Positions 51,736 to 61,089 of a stretch of 64,000 bases of DNA are shown in pieces. Source of the DNA: Pseudomonadota bacterium (GTDB lineage Bacteria; Pseudomonadota; Alphaproteobacteria; Rhizobiales; Rhizobiaceae); contig JAEXYH010000062.1 of NCBI GenBank assembly GCA_023451735.1, positions 35,943-99,942 of the forward strand. The letters run 5' to 3'. Under the pieces are notes generated by a model. It was given only the letters and a program-made list of their open reading frames with translations. It was not told the DNA's origin and did no database searches. Position numbers and translations under genes: made by a program. The first letter of the stretch is position 1, and each line of letters starts with the position of its first letter.

Positions 51736-52869
51736 ATGACCAGATCAACATCCTCATCCAAACATATCATTAGCCGCCGTCACGCAATCGCTCTCTTGGG
51801 GACGGTGGCAAGCGGCTTTTTGCTGGCCAGCACAGACCTTCCCTATGTTGCAACGGCTAGAGCCGCAGAACAAAAGGCGATGACAATCACTGATGAGCTT
51901 GGACGCGAGATAACCCTCCAGGTGCCAATCAAAGCTGTCTATACCGACCTTTGGTATCAGACCGAAATCGTGCGGGCGATCGGCGCTGCGGATACGATCG
52001 TTTCCATCGACCAAACGTCTAATCCGAATAAGAATACGGCGAATAAAGACTATTTCGCCAAATTCGCCGACCTTCCTGATGCCGGCAACTTCAACAGCCC
52101 CAACTGGGAAACGATCGCCGCGTCTGGCGCGGAAGTCTTTTTCACCCGCCGCAACGCGCCTTGGCAGGATGCGGTCGAGAAGCTGAAACCCTTCGGTATC
52201 GAGGTTGTAGTAGTCAGCACCTGGGACCCAAAGGTCCTGAGGGCGCAGTTACCGAATCTCGGCAAGATCTTCGACGCGGAAAAAGGTGCGACCGATCTTG
52301 CCGCGCTCTACGACGATATCGACAAGCTTCTCGCCGAGCGCCTGAAAGGCGTCGAGCCGAAGAAGGTCTTTTTCGAAAACAATGCGGATTTCGTCACCTC
52401 CCTTCCGGGTTCGGGCTGGCACGACACGATCGTTCTGGGCGGTGGGAAGAACATTTTCGGCGATATCGCGATCGCCAATAATGGCAGCGCCTCTGTCCAC
52501 ACCTATACGGTCGATCCAGTCGAGATCATCAACCGCAACCCGGATGTGATCATCCATAACGGCGTGGACGGCTTGGCGTCCGGCTACGAACCTTGGGACC
52601 AGGAGCTGCTTGCCGAGCAGGCCGGGCGAGTGATCGACCGTCCGGGCTGGAACTCGATCAAGGCGGTGCAGGACAAGAACGTCTTCGTCATCAACAATTT
52701 CTTCTTCTCCGCGCTCGGCAAGCAGATCGGGGCACTGGCCGTCGCCAAGTGGCTGCACCCCGAGCATTTCGAAGACGTCGATGTCGACACCTACTTCGCC
52801 AGATGGCTGAAGGCGCAGGGCGTCGAGTCGCGTCCCGTTGCGGACTACGCCTACAAGCTTAACGGCTAG
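51736..52869 (+). CDS. ABC transporter periplasmic binding protein, iron-chelate type
   Basis: 377 residues. Tat-type signal (SRRHAIALLGTVASGF, residues 13-28). The mature protein is a helical-backbone periplasmic binding protein (PF01497 type): GREITLQVPIKAVYTD, GAADTIVSID, NPDVIIHNG and GWNSIKAVQDKNVFVI. These bind ferric siderophores, haem or cobalamin. First gene of a five-gene rightward operon. Confidence 0.9.
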   Translation: MTRSTSSSKHIISRRHAIALLGTVASGFLLASTDLPYVATARAAEQKAMTITDELGREITLQVPIKAVYTDLWYQTEIVRAIGAADTIVSIDQTSNPNKNTANKDYFAKFADLPDAGNFNSPNWETIAASGAEVFFTRRNAPWQDAVEKLKPFGIEVVVVSTWDPKVLRAQLPNLGKIFDAEKGATDLAALYDDIDKLLAERLKGVEPKKVFFENNADFVTSLPGSGWHDTIVLGGGKNIFGDIAIANNGSASVHTYTVDPVEIINRNPDVIIHNGVDGLASGYEPWDQELLAEQAGRVIDRPGWNSIKAVQDKNVFVINNFFFSALGKQIGALAVAKWLHPEHFEDVDVDTYFARWLKAQGVESRPVADYAYKLNG

Positions 52870-52913
52870 ACAGCCCGCCGCCGCCCAGCCCCTCAACCAG
52901 ATTGAGAGAGACA

Positions 52914-54011
52914 ATGAGCTCAGTGCATTCAGATCCCCTGCACCCCATTGCCCCATCCGGACGTCGGCGATCGACGGACCGTTACACCAGCCAGAAACTT
53001 GCCATAGCGCTCGGCTTTGCAGCCGTGGTCATCACCGCGCTGATCGGCATCAGGATCGGAACGTCGGGGGCGACGCTCCTCGATGTCCTGGAGACGTTCT
53101 GGTCCAAGATAGCCGGCACGGTCCCTACTGACCGCGCAACACTGCTCAAGCACAATGTCATCTGGGAACTGCGGCTCCCACGTGTGCTTCTCGCCATCCT
53201 TGGCGGCGCGGCGCTGGCCGTCGCAGGTGTGCTGTTCCAGGGTCTGCTGCGCAATCCGCTGGTCAGCCCCTACACGCTCGGCATCGCGCCGGCCGCCGCC
53301 TTCGGCGCTTCGCTTGCCATCGTCCTTTTCGGGGCAACCGCCGGCAGCGCGGCGATATCGCTGGTCATCGGCGCGCTTCTCTTCTCCTTCCTTAACACCG
53401 CGTTGGTGCTTTCTCTTGCCTCGACGCGAAACCTGCATGCAACGACGCTCATTCTCGTCGGCATCGCACTTTCACAGCTTTTCGGCGCACTGACGGCCTG
53501 CATCCAGTATTTCGCCGAGGACGAGGTGCTTGCCGCAATCGTCCGCTGGACCTGGGGCTCGGTCAACAATTCGGCTTGGTATCAGGTTCTTGCACTCTTC
53601 GTGCTCCTGACTCTCGCCTTCCCCTATATCCGTTTCCGCAGCAGCGCGTTGAACGCCATCGCCTTTGCCGGCGATGATTCAGCCAAGAGCCTTGGCGTGG
53701 CGGTTTCACAGGTGCGGCTGCAGACCATCGCGATCGCCGCGACGCTTACCGCCGTAACGATTGCCTTCACCGGCATTATCGGTTTCGTCGGGCTGGTGGC
53801 GCCGCATATCGCGCGGCTCGTGGTCGGCGCCAATCACCGCTTCCTCATCGCGTTCTCGGCCATCATCGGCGCCCTGCTGCTCGTCATCGCCGATGCCGTC
53901 GGCAGGCTGGTCATCAATCCGGGCGTCATCCCCGTCGGCATTATCGATGCCTTGGTCGGCGCTCCGATTTTCCTCTACCTCATCCTCACTCGACAAAAGG
54001 CAATCGAATGA
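52914..54011 (+). CDS. FecCD-family iron-chelate ABC permease
   Basis: 365 residues from ATG 52914 (SD GAGAG). About ten helices. LPRVLLAILGGAALAVAGVLFQGLLRNPL and GFVGLVAPHIARLVVGANHR are FecCD/BtuC signatures, the second contacting the ATPase. Only one permease gene is present, so it should act as a homodimer. Confidence 0.93.
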   Translation: MSSVHSDPLHPIAPSGRRRSTDRYTSQKLAIALGFAAVVITALIGIRIGTSGATLLDVLETFWSKIAGTVPTDRATLLKHNVIWELRLPRVLLAILGGAALAVAGVLFQGLLRNPLVSPYTLGIAPAAAFGASLAIVLFGATAGSAAISLVIGALLFSFLNTALVLSLASTRNLHATTLILVGIALSQLFGALTACIQYFAEDEVLAAIVRWTWGSVNNSAWYQVLALFVLLTLAFPYIRFRSSALNAIAFAGDDSAKSLGVAVSQVRLQTIAIAATLTAVTIAFTGIIGFVGLVAPHIARLVVGANHRFLIAFSAIIGALLLVIADAVGRLVINPGVIPVGIIDALVGAPIFLYLILTRQKAIE

Positions 54012-54865
54012 CCCTCAAGATTTCCTCACTCGAAGTTGGCTATGGCAAAAGACAGGTCGTCAAGGGCGCAAACCTGACCGTCGAAAAGGGCGAACTCATC
54101 GGCCTTCTGGGCTCCAATGGCTCCGGCAAGTCGACGCTGATCAAGACCATTGCCGGCATCAACAGCCAGACGAAAGGCACGATCACCTGGAACGGCGCCA
54201 CGGACTTGACCCGACTTGCGCGCAAGGATCTTGCCAGGATCGTCGCCTATGTGCCGCAATCCATCGGCCTTTCGTTTGGCCTCGACATCAGGGAGGCCGT
54301 CCTGCTCGGCCGCACGCCCTATTTCGGAACCCGTCCACGTGACGAGGACTGGGCGCATGTCGATGCCGCCATGGAAAGGATGGGGCTCGACGAACTGGGC
54401 GACCGTGCCGTCACCGAACTCTCCGGAGGTCAGGGCCAGCGTGTCCTCATCGCGCGCGCACTGGCGCAGGATCCACAAATCCTGCTTCTCGACGAGCCGA
54501 CCAGCGCGCTCGATATCCGCTACCAGTGGCAGACCCTGGAAGTGGCCCGCGACGTTACGCGCAAAAACAATGTCGCCGCTGTCATCGCCATCCATGATCT
54601 CAATCAGGCGGCCCGCTTCACCGATCGCGTGGTCTTCCTCCAGGATGGCGTAGTGATCGCCGAGGGGCGACCGGCGGAAGTCTACTCTCCGGAACTGATC
54701 AAACGGGTCTATGGCGTGGATGTGGAACTGTCGACCCATAAGGGCTTCGTTCAGGTCCATCCGCTTTCCGAGCATGGTCATGCGCAGCTCGGGCTGCAAC
54801 CTGCGGCATCCGAACCCGCCCGGGCCCATCGCCTGGCGGAACAGCGCGAATACGCGACAGCCTGA
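54008..54865 (+). CDS. Iron-chelate ABC transporter ATP-binding protein
   Basis: 285 residues, ATGA overlap with the permease. Walker A GSNGSGKSTL, signature LSGGQGQRVLIARAL and Walker B ILLLDEPTSALD are intact (FepC/FhuC/BtuD type). A C-terminal His-containing tail (VHPLSEHGHAQ) extends slightly past the normal end. Confidence 0.93.
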   Translation: MTLKISSLEVGYGKRQVVKGANLTVEKGELIGLLGSNGSGKSTLIKTIAGINSQTKGTITWNGATDLTRLARKDLARIVAYVPQSIGLSFGLDIREAVLLGRTPYFGTRPRDEDWAHVDAAMERMGLDELGDRAVTELSGGQGQRVLIARALAQDPQILLLDEPTSALDIRYQWQTLEVARDVTRKNNVAAVIAIHDLNQAARFTDRVVFLQDGVVIAEGRPAEVYSPELIKRVYGVDVELSTHKGFVQVHPLSEHGHAQLGLQPAASEPARAHRLAEQREYATA

Positions 54866-54888
54866 CATTCTTTCGAGGAAACACACAG

Positions 54889-56208
54889 ATGACAAACAAG
54901 TGGGCAGGCCGTCGCAGCGAACGCGGCCAGGGACTGGTGCTTGGCCTTTTGCTGGGCGGAACGGGGCAGGCCAAGAAAAAAGGCCGTGATGGCCCGACGG
55001 ACAACCTGCTGGATATCGACGCCTATGTCGAACAGGCGCAGCAGGCCGAGCGAGGCAAGATCCACACCATCTTCCTGGCCGATGCGCTCGTCACCAGCGA
55101 AACCGCGCCGAAACCGGGGCTGGAGCCCGTCACTCTGTTGAGTGCTCTGGCGGCGAAGACCTCGCGGATCGGCCTTATCGGCTCGATCTCGACCTCTTTT
55201 ACCGAACCCTACAACCTCGCGCGCCAAGTGCTTTCGCTCGATCATATTTCGAGGGGACGCGCCGGCTGGAACCTCGTCACCTCTTCTGCGGGAGAGAAGA
55301 ATTTCGGCAAGCCGCTTCCCGCCCATGATGACCGCTACGCGGTCGCCGAGGAATTTGCCGGCGTGGTGCAGGCGCTCTGGGAAAGCTGGGAGCCGGATGC
55401 CATCAGCTATGATGACTGCGGGCGCCAGATCGTCGATGCCGGCAAGGTCCATCGCATCGACTGGAACAGCCGGCATTTTTCCGTGCAAGGCCCGCTCAAC
55501 GTCTCCCGCAGCCCGCAGGACCGGCCGATCCTCGCTCAGGCAGGGTCTTCCAGCGAAGGCAGGCAGCTCGGCGCACGCGTGGCCGATGTGATCTTCACCA
55601 CGGGGCTGACCGAAACGGAGCCGTCGATCGATCTCTATCGCGACTTCAAGGCGCGAGCTTCCGCCTATGGCCGCTCGCCGGATTCGATCAAGATCCTGCC
55701 CGGTGTCGCGCCCGTGATCGGTTCCACCGACGAGGAAGCAAAGCGCTTCTGGCAGAAGGTCATCGACGACATCGATTTCGAAGAGGGACGGAAGTCGCTT
55801 GCCGGCCAGTTCGGCGGGATTGACCTGGCCGATCTCGATCTCGATGACGAAATCCCGGTCAACGACCTGCCGCAGACGGCCGATATCCAGGGGCGCCGCT
55901 CACGCTTCGGCGTGTTTCGCGACCTTATCGAAAGCGGCAAGGTTCGCACCGTGCGCGACCTCATCATCTATCACTCGAGCGGTGCGGGACACTGGTTTCC
56001 GATCGGCTCGGTGGAGAACATCGCCGACCAGTTGCAGGACCGCTACGAGCGCGGCGCGACGGATGGCTTCAATTTCCTCGCCTTCACCCTGAAATACGAG
56101 CTCGGCCTTTCCGCCGTGACAGATCATTTGATCCCTGAACTACAGCGGCGGGGCATATTTCATCACGACTACCAGCACGAGACGCTGAGGCAGAATCTGG
56201 GCGTGTGA
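54889..56208 (+). CDS. Flavin-dependent monooxygenase, NtaA/SnaA/DszA class
   Basis: 439 residues, SD GAGGAA 8-9 bases before ATG. Bacterial-luciferase-like fold. IFLADALV, EPVTLLSALAAKTSRIGL, GRAGWNLVTSS and LAQAGSSSEGRQLGA are hallmarks of the FMNH2-dependent class that includes nitrilotriacetate (NtaA), EDTA (EmoA) and dibenzothiophene (DszA) monooxygenases. It needs a separate flavin reductase, none of which is visible here. It is 23 bp behind the ATPase gene, so it probably oxidises the ligand that the transporter brings in, releasing iron. Confidence 0.9.
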   Translation: MTNKWAGRRSERGQGLVLGLLLGGTGQAKKKGRDGPTDNLLDIDAYVEQAQQAERGKIHTIFLADALVTSETAPKPGLEPVTLLSALAAKTSRIGLIGSISTSFTEPYNLARQVLSLDHISRGRAGWNLVTSSAGEKNFGKPLPAHDDRYAVAEEFAGVVQALWESWEPDAISYDDCGRQIVDAGKVHRIDWNSRHFSVQGPLNVSRSPQDRPILAQAGSSSEGRQLGARVADVIFTTGLTETEPSIDLYRDFKARASAYGRSPDSIKILPGVAPVIGSTDEEAKRFWQKVIDDIDFEEGRKSLAGQFGGIDLADLDLDDEIPVNDLPQTADIQGRRSRFGVFRDLIESGKVRTVRDLIIYHSSGAGHWFPIGSVENIADQLQDRYERGATDGFNFLAFTLKYELGLSAVTDHLIPELQRRGIFHHDYQHETLRQNLGV

Positions 56209-56233
56209 AGCGGCCCGCAACGAGGAAGAAGAG

Positions 56234-57262
56234 ATGACACGTTATGTAATCATCGGCGCTGGTGCAGTTGGCGCAAGCCTTGCGGCACAATTCGAACTCT
56301 CCGGCCTCGACTATATACTGGTCGGCCGCGGCGAACAGATCAGCCACATAATCGAGCACGGGCTGAGCTACCAGCGGCCCTCGGGCACGCGGCAGATCCG
56401 GCTGAAGGCCTTCGATCTGAGCGCCCCGCCGGAGTTGGCACCCGACGATATTCTTTTGCTGACGGTGAAGAGCCAGGACGTGGCAAGCGCGCTGGCCTTC
56501 TGGTCGTGGCGACGCATATCGGATGCCGCCGGCACGGTGGCAAAAAACCTGCCGGTGGTTACCTTCCAGAATGGTCTGGCAACGGAAGCGACAGCGCTTC
56601 GAACCTTTGTCCATGTCTATGGCGCGAGCATCCTGACACCGGCCCGGTTTACCGAAACGGGCAAGGTGGTCGTGGGTGGCGATCCCGAAGTCGGCGTGGT
56701 CACCATCGGGCGCTTCCCATCCGGACGCGACGAGACTTCTAACCGGATTGCCGCAGACCTGAACCGCGCCGGTTATCTGGCTGAACCGAGTGCGGACATT
56801 CGCCGCTGGAAATCGGCAAAGCTCCTCCACAACGTTCGCAACGTGCTGGAACTGTTCGACGGCCCGGCCGACCTGCGGGCCGAAATCGGGGAGGCGCTGG
56901 TGGAGGAAGCCCGGCGCACCCTTCAGGCTGCGGGCCACAAGCTCGCATTGCCCTCGGAGCGCAGCATCGACATCTCGAACTGGCGCACCGCCCAGGACAG
57001 CGGCATTCAGCCGGGCCAGCAATCGACTTGGCAGAGTTTTACCCGCGGTGCGTCGAGCGAGGTCGATTTCCTCAATGGCGAAATCGTTCTCCTCGGCCGT
57101 CTTCATGGTCACTCGACGCCATACAACGAAGCAGTCCAGGCGCTGGCTGGGAAACTGGCGCAGCAGGGAGCGTTTTCGAGCCTGCTTCCTCTTGACGGGA
57201 TCCTGTCGCTGGTGGACAACTCGGACCACACAAGACAGACCGGTCTTGCTGCCGTAAATTGA
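56234..57262 (+). CDS. Ketopantoate-reductase-family protein (ApbA/PanE fold)
   Basis: 342 residues. N-terminal Rossmann GAGAVGASLAAQ, middle TVKSQDV and VTFQNGL, and C-terminal helical ApbA domain (KSAKLLHNVRNVLELF). The usual catalytic Lys of PanE appears as WKSAKLLHN. Last gene of the iron-chelate operon; a second pantoate enzyme is unlikely there, so it more probably reduces or oxidises a keto/hydroxy acid from chelator breakdown. Confidence 0.85.
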   Translation: MTRYVIIGAGAVGASLAAQFELSGLDYILVGRGEQISHIIEHGLSYQRPSGTRQIRLKAFDLSAPPELAPDDILLLTVKSQDVASALAFWSWRRISDAAGTVAKNLPVVTFQNGLATEATALRTFVHVYGASILTPARFTETGKVVVGGDPEVGVVTIGRFPSGRDETSNRIAADLNRAGYLAEPSADIRRWKSAKLLHNVRNVLELFDGPADLRAEIGEALVEEARRTLQAAGHKLALPSERSIDISNWRTAQDSGIQPGQQSTWQSFTRGASSEVDFLNGEIVLLGRLHGHSTPYNEAVQALAGKLAQQGAFSSLLPLDGILSLVDNSDHTRQTGLAAVN

Positions 57263-57639
57263 TCGGCTTGCTGTCGATCATGGATAATGATGCGACTATG
57301 GCGCCGCGTGAGCAGGCTCGAGTGAGCTTCGATCACCTGCACGACAAGGCAGACAACCCCAAAGTTAGTGGCTACGCCTTCGCGCTTGCGGTTGCCGAAC
57401 ATGGCGAATCCGAATCGGGCCGTCTCCGTCGCGCGCAAGGCGATGATGAGGGGCATATTCGCCGCCGTCATGTTTCGGGCAACCAGTCGAGCGGATCAGG
57501 CGGCGGCGCATCTGTCGCTGCGCTGCGAAGGTGCGCTTGCCACCGTGGCGGACGACCGTGATCCGAAAGCCGTCCTCGTCGCGCGCGATTGCGCCCTCGC
57601 CTCTTCGACGCGGTGATCTAGCCCGATGGCGCCCGGAGA
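57263..57639. other. Decayed sequence, no intact gene
   Basis: High-GC stretch between the operon end and an MFS remnant. Short frames such as HLSLRCEGALATVADDRD look once-coding but I recognise no family. Confidence 0.35.
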
Positions 57640-58164
57640 ACGCACACTACCTTCGCGCTGGAAGCTTTCGGCCTCGGCTCGATGGTCGCGGCCCTTTATG
57701 CTGCCCCGTCTATTGAAGAGCGTTGCCGACCGGCCGGTCATCCTGTCCGGCACGGTCGCGCTGGCGGTTGCCCTTCTAGTCGGAATGGCCGTCAATTCCT
57801 ATGCAGGTCTTCTCATCGTCTGCGCAGCGATCGGCGTTGGCTACTCGCTGGTTCTCACCCCGTCCCGCCGCATCCTGCGACGTTCGGCTTCCCCGGAAGA
57901 TTGACTAGCCTTGGTTGCTGCGCAGGTCGCCCTGTCGCACGGTTGTTGGCTTATCACCTGCCCGCCGGCCGGATGGCTGGGAGCCACCGTGGGCTTACGC
58001 CGACCTATGTCGTGTGGCATCTTGACGGCCGCGGCACCGATACGGCAGCACTGCTATGGCCAGCGGTCGAAGCCGATGAGCGTCATTGTCAGGCGCAAAC
58101 CACGCCCATGTCGCGGGAGCAAAGGCGGTGCCCGGAGGGCTTGAATTCCCACCCGGTGCGCTAG
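57640..58164 (+). pseudogene. MFS transporter remnant
   Basis: Homology to a 12-helix MFS transporter can be followed across frames. FALEAFGLGSMVAALY shifts by one base near 57705 to PRLLKSVADRPVILSG, GTVALAVALLVGMAVNSYAG and GVGYSLVLTPSRRILRR, then an in-frame TGA at 57902 (likely from CGA). It reads on as LALVAAQVALSHGCWLIT and PAGWLGATVGL, shifts again, and ends around TAALLWPAVEADERH. Only the C-terminal half of a transporter remains. 58165-58329 shows nothing. Confidence 0.75.
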
Positions 58165-58329
58165 GATCGCTATCACCGATGAAAGCCACACGATTTCTGA
58201 TCTGCGCCCGTCCGTAATTTTCTAGACTACTGGTCTTTGGTAGAGACCGTATCATGGATCGTCGCCGCTTGGTCCGATGCGCTATATGCAGGCTAGAGGA
58301 TGCAAGCAGTGTATCAATATTCGTTACTA

Positions 58330-61089
58330 CTACCAGGTCAACCGTAACCCGGCCCTGCCTTCCCAGGCGTCGATGTTTTCGCCGCCGAGGTTGAAGGTGT
58401 AGTCGGCGGCGGCGAAAGCGCTGAGACGATCAGTGACGTCCCATGAAACGCCGCCGCCGAGTTCGAGGGAGGTCGAATCGGTATCGGTGGCGATGGGGTC
58501 ATTGCCGAAAGTTACCGTGTCCGAGCCGCTGAAGGCATGCCACAGGTCGATCTTGGCGTAAGGTTTGACGACGCCTGCCAAGGTTTCATATCTGGCCTGG
58601 AGGCGTGCTGCAATGCGTCCCGTGATCGCGTTGTCGCTGTCGATTGCGATATTGGAAAAGTTGTCTAACTTATCATCGAACGACATATGCTGCCATATGA
58701 CCTGCGCCTGCGGTTCGAGCGTCCATGTGTCCGAAAGAGCGATCGGATAGCCGCCTTCGATCGAAGCGGTCGCCCCCATGCCGTCGATGTCTATACCGAC
58801 GTCCCGGGAGGAGGTGGACCTGCCGCCATACAACGTTCCCATCATTACAGCATCGATATACCACCCGGAGGCACCGATATGAGTCCAGTATCCGCCGATG
58901 CTCGTGACAGTCAGGTCAAGATCGCCGGTGCGCACGCCGTTCCAGCCGATCGCTTGGCCCTTAACGTCCGCGTCAAAGTCGGTGTAGCCAAAGAAAAAGC
59001 CGGCTATATCGCGGCTATCGTTCTTCCCTTCGAGATGGATGAAGTCCATACCGGCCTGGAATCCGTACAGATGACCATCTATCGACGGAGTTACGGTGCC
59101 TCCCCATCCCTGTTCGCTGTTCATGCCGTAGACGCGCGTCCACACGCCTGAACCGTCCACCATGCTCTGATCGCCTCTGCGTTCATGAAAGGTGCCAAGC
59201 GTTGCAAGCGTTGCCGTTCGTGCTGCCGGAGCTATGGCGGAATAAGTCGCCACTTCGACGCGATACAGCGGAACGACATCGCCGGTGACCAGGGTCGCAC
59301 CGGGGGTCGGCGGTTCGGAACCGACGCCAACTGGAGCAGCATTCTCGGGGATGGGTGGGGGTTCTGCGGGCGGTGTGGGCACCTCGGCGGCATCGGGCGC
59401 AGGCGGTGCTTCGGGAGCGGCATCGGTGCCCAGCACGGGAGGCTCGACAATGCCTGATCCGTCTGGTGGTGTTTCGGGCGGCGCTGGCGGTGCCGGAGGC
59501 GGTGCGGCGACTTCAGCTTCGGGTGGTTCCGGCGCCGTTTCCGGACTGGGCTCGACGGGAGATGGCGCAGGGGCCGTCTGGGAAGGTGTAGGCGTATTGA
59601 CGAGCGACGACCGCAGATACCAGTTCTCGTCCGTTCCCGCGCTGACGCCACCCTTGAAAAGATAATATTCGTGGGCACCGGCGGCGACGCTCCCGGTGAG
59701 GGCAAATGTGCCGCTGCCGGTATCGGCTCCGGCCAGGGCCTGCACCACGAGAATACCGCTCTGTGTGGTCAGTCCACCAAGCCCGCCTCTGTTTTCGACT
59801 GCCACGCCAGTCGAGCCGCTGGCCGTTCCGCCGGCAATGACGAGCCTGTCCGAGGGCGAATCGTCCTCTCCCAAAACGGTATCGACAAACAGCCGACCAT
59901 CGTCGCCGACATAGTTGCCGTTGACAGTGAAACTGTCTGCCGCTTCGCCTCCGCCGTTGGTCAGGTCGATCCTACCTGCATTGATCACGTTTGCTAGGTC
60001 GCCGGCGCCGAATGCCGAGACGGAGGCATCCGTATCGCCGGCGAAGATGGTACTTGTCCGGTCAATGTCGAGATTGCCAGTTCCGCTCGAGGCGTCGCCG
60101 AGAACGAGGTCTCCGTCGAACGTAAGCTCGGTATCATTCGTGGCCGCAATCGTTTCCCATCCTGCAAGCCGTTCAATGCCATCCATCGACACGTTGCTAA
60201 GTGACAGGCTGTCGCTACCTAAGCCGCCGGAGAGCTGCGTCGTTCCGCCCATGTTCGCATTCGTGAGATCGCTGAGCGTCGCACTGTCATTGCCGGCCTC
60301 GAGCAAAATCGTATTGTAGATGATGCCGCCGCTCCAGGCGAACACATCGTCGCCGTTGCCGGTCTTGATGCCGTTGCCTATGCTGCCGCCGCTGACCGTG
60401 ACGCTGTCGTTGCCGTCACTAGTGCTGATATTGCCGCCAATCGTACCACCTGAAATGATGATCGTATCCCGGCCGAATCCGGTGACCACGTTCCGGTCCA
60501 CGATGCCATCGGACATGTCGAAATAATTGTTGTCGAGCTTCATGTTGACCCGGCCGATACGGCCTCCGGTCATGACCGCGTAGTCGCCATCCTCGAAGAA
60601 ATCGACAATGCGTCCGCCGGACATGAAGAATGTGTCGAAACCATCGCCCTGACTGAGCGAGCCGATCATCCCGCCCGTCATTCTGAAATCGTCAATGCCA
60701 CCGCCCTGCTGAACATTACCGACCACCTGCCCGGCGCTGATGTCGAAGAAATCGACGCCACCACCCTGATCGACGCTTCCGGCGATCGTGCCGGAATCCA
60801 TCACGATCCCATCGGTCCCGGCTCCGAATATTACGTTGCCGCTAATCTGCCCGGTCCCTGCCGAGGGAAAGGTCAAAGAGTTATTGCCGCCAAGATCGGC
60901 AAGGCCTGTACTGATGCCGCTGTCGCAGACGTGAGTATCGTTTCCTGGCGCTGGAAGGAGGACGCAGGCTGCCTCGGCCGGGGATACAGACAACAGGTGA
61001 GCTATGGAGGAAAACGTGAAGAGAACTCCACCGCTCATTGGCGAAATTCGCGTTAGATTGGCCACGGTCAAAATAAGCTTAAACGACAT
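58330..61089 (-). CDS. Autotransporter with beta-helix passenger
   Basis: 919 residues, ATG 61089 with AAGGA 7 bases upstream. A long signal region (to about residue 40, ending AEA-AC) is followed by a passenger (about 50-290) of roughly 20-residue coils with SGG-(x)-IxGxV and GxGxDxF steps, then a second passenger part to about 500. Next come a Pro/Glu/Ala-rich linker of about 80-90 residues and the outer-membrane beta-barrel (about 640-919) ending RLTW. Type Va secretion. The passenger should form a surface beta-helix used in adhesion or biofilm. No protease triad is evident. Confidence 0.9.
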   Translation of the reverse strand: MSFKLILTVANLTRISPMSGGVLFTFSSIAHLLSVSPAEAACVLLPAPGNDTHVCDSGISTGLADLGGNNSLTFPSAGTGQISGNVIFGAGTDGIVMDSGTIAGSVDQGGGVDFFDISAGQVVGNVQQGGGIDDFRMTGGMIGSLSQGDGFDTFFMSGGRIVDFFEDGDYAVMTGGRIGRVNMKLDNNYFDMSDGIVDRNVVTGFGRDTIIISGGTIGGNISTSDGNDSVTVSGGSIGNGIKTGNGDDVFAWSGGIIYNTILLEAGNDSATLSDLTNANMGGTTQLSGGLGSDSLSLSNVSMDGIERLAGWETIAATNDTELTFDGDLVLGDASSGTGNLDIDRTSTIFAGDTDASVSAFGAGDLANVINAGRIDLTNGGGEAADSFTVNGNYVGDDGRLFVDTVLGEDDSPSDRLVIAGGTASGSTGVAVENRGGLGGLTTQSGILVVQALAGADTGSGTFALTGSVAAGAHEYYLFKGGVSAGTDENWYLRSSLVNTPTPSQTAPAPSPVEPSPETAPEPPEAEVAAPPPAPPAPPETPPDGSGIVEPPVLGTDAAPEAPPAPDAAEVPTPPAEPPPIPENAAPVGVGSEPPTPGATLVTGDVVPLYRVEVATYSAIAPAARTATLATLGTFHERRGDQSMVDGSGVWTRVYGMNSEQGWGGTVTPSIDGHLYGFQAGMDFIHLEGKNDSRDIAGFFFGYTDFDADVKGQAIGWNGVRTGDLDLTVTSIGGYWTHIGASGWYIDAVMMGTLYGGRSTSSRDVGIDIDGMGATASIEGGYPIALSDTWTLEPQAQVIWQHMSFDDKLDNFSNIAIDSDNAITGRIAARLQARYETLAGVVKPYAKIDLWHAFSGSDTVTFGNDPIATDTDSTSLELGGGVSWDVTDRLSAFAAADYTFNLGGENIDAWEGRAGLRLTW

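Noticed and set aside
59285..59665. Glycine/alanine-rich frame on the plus strand resembling a PE-PGRS-like protein
   Set aside because: Antisense of the Pro/Glu/Ala-rich linker of the autotransporter.
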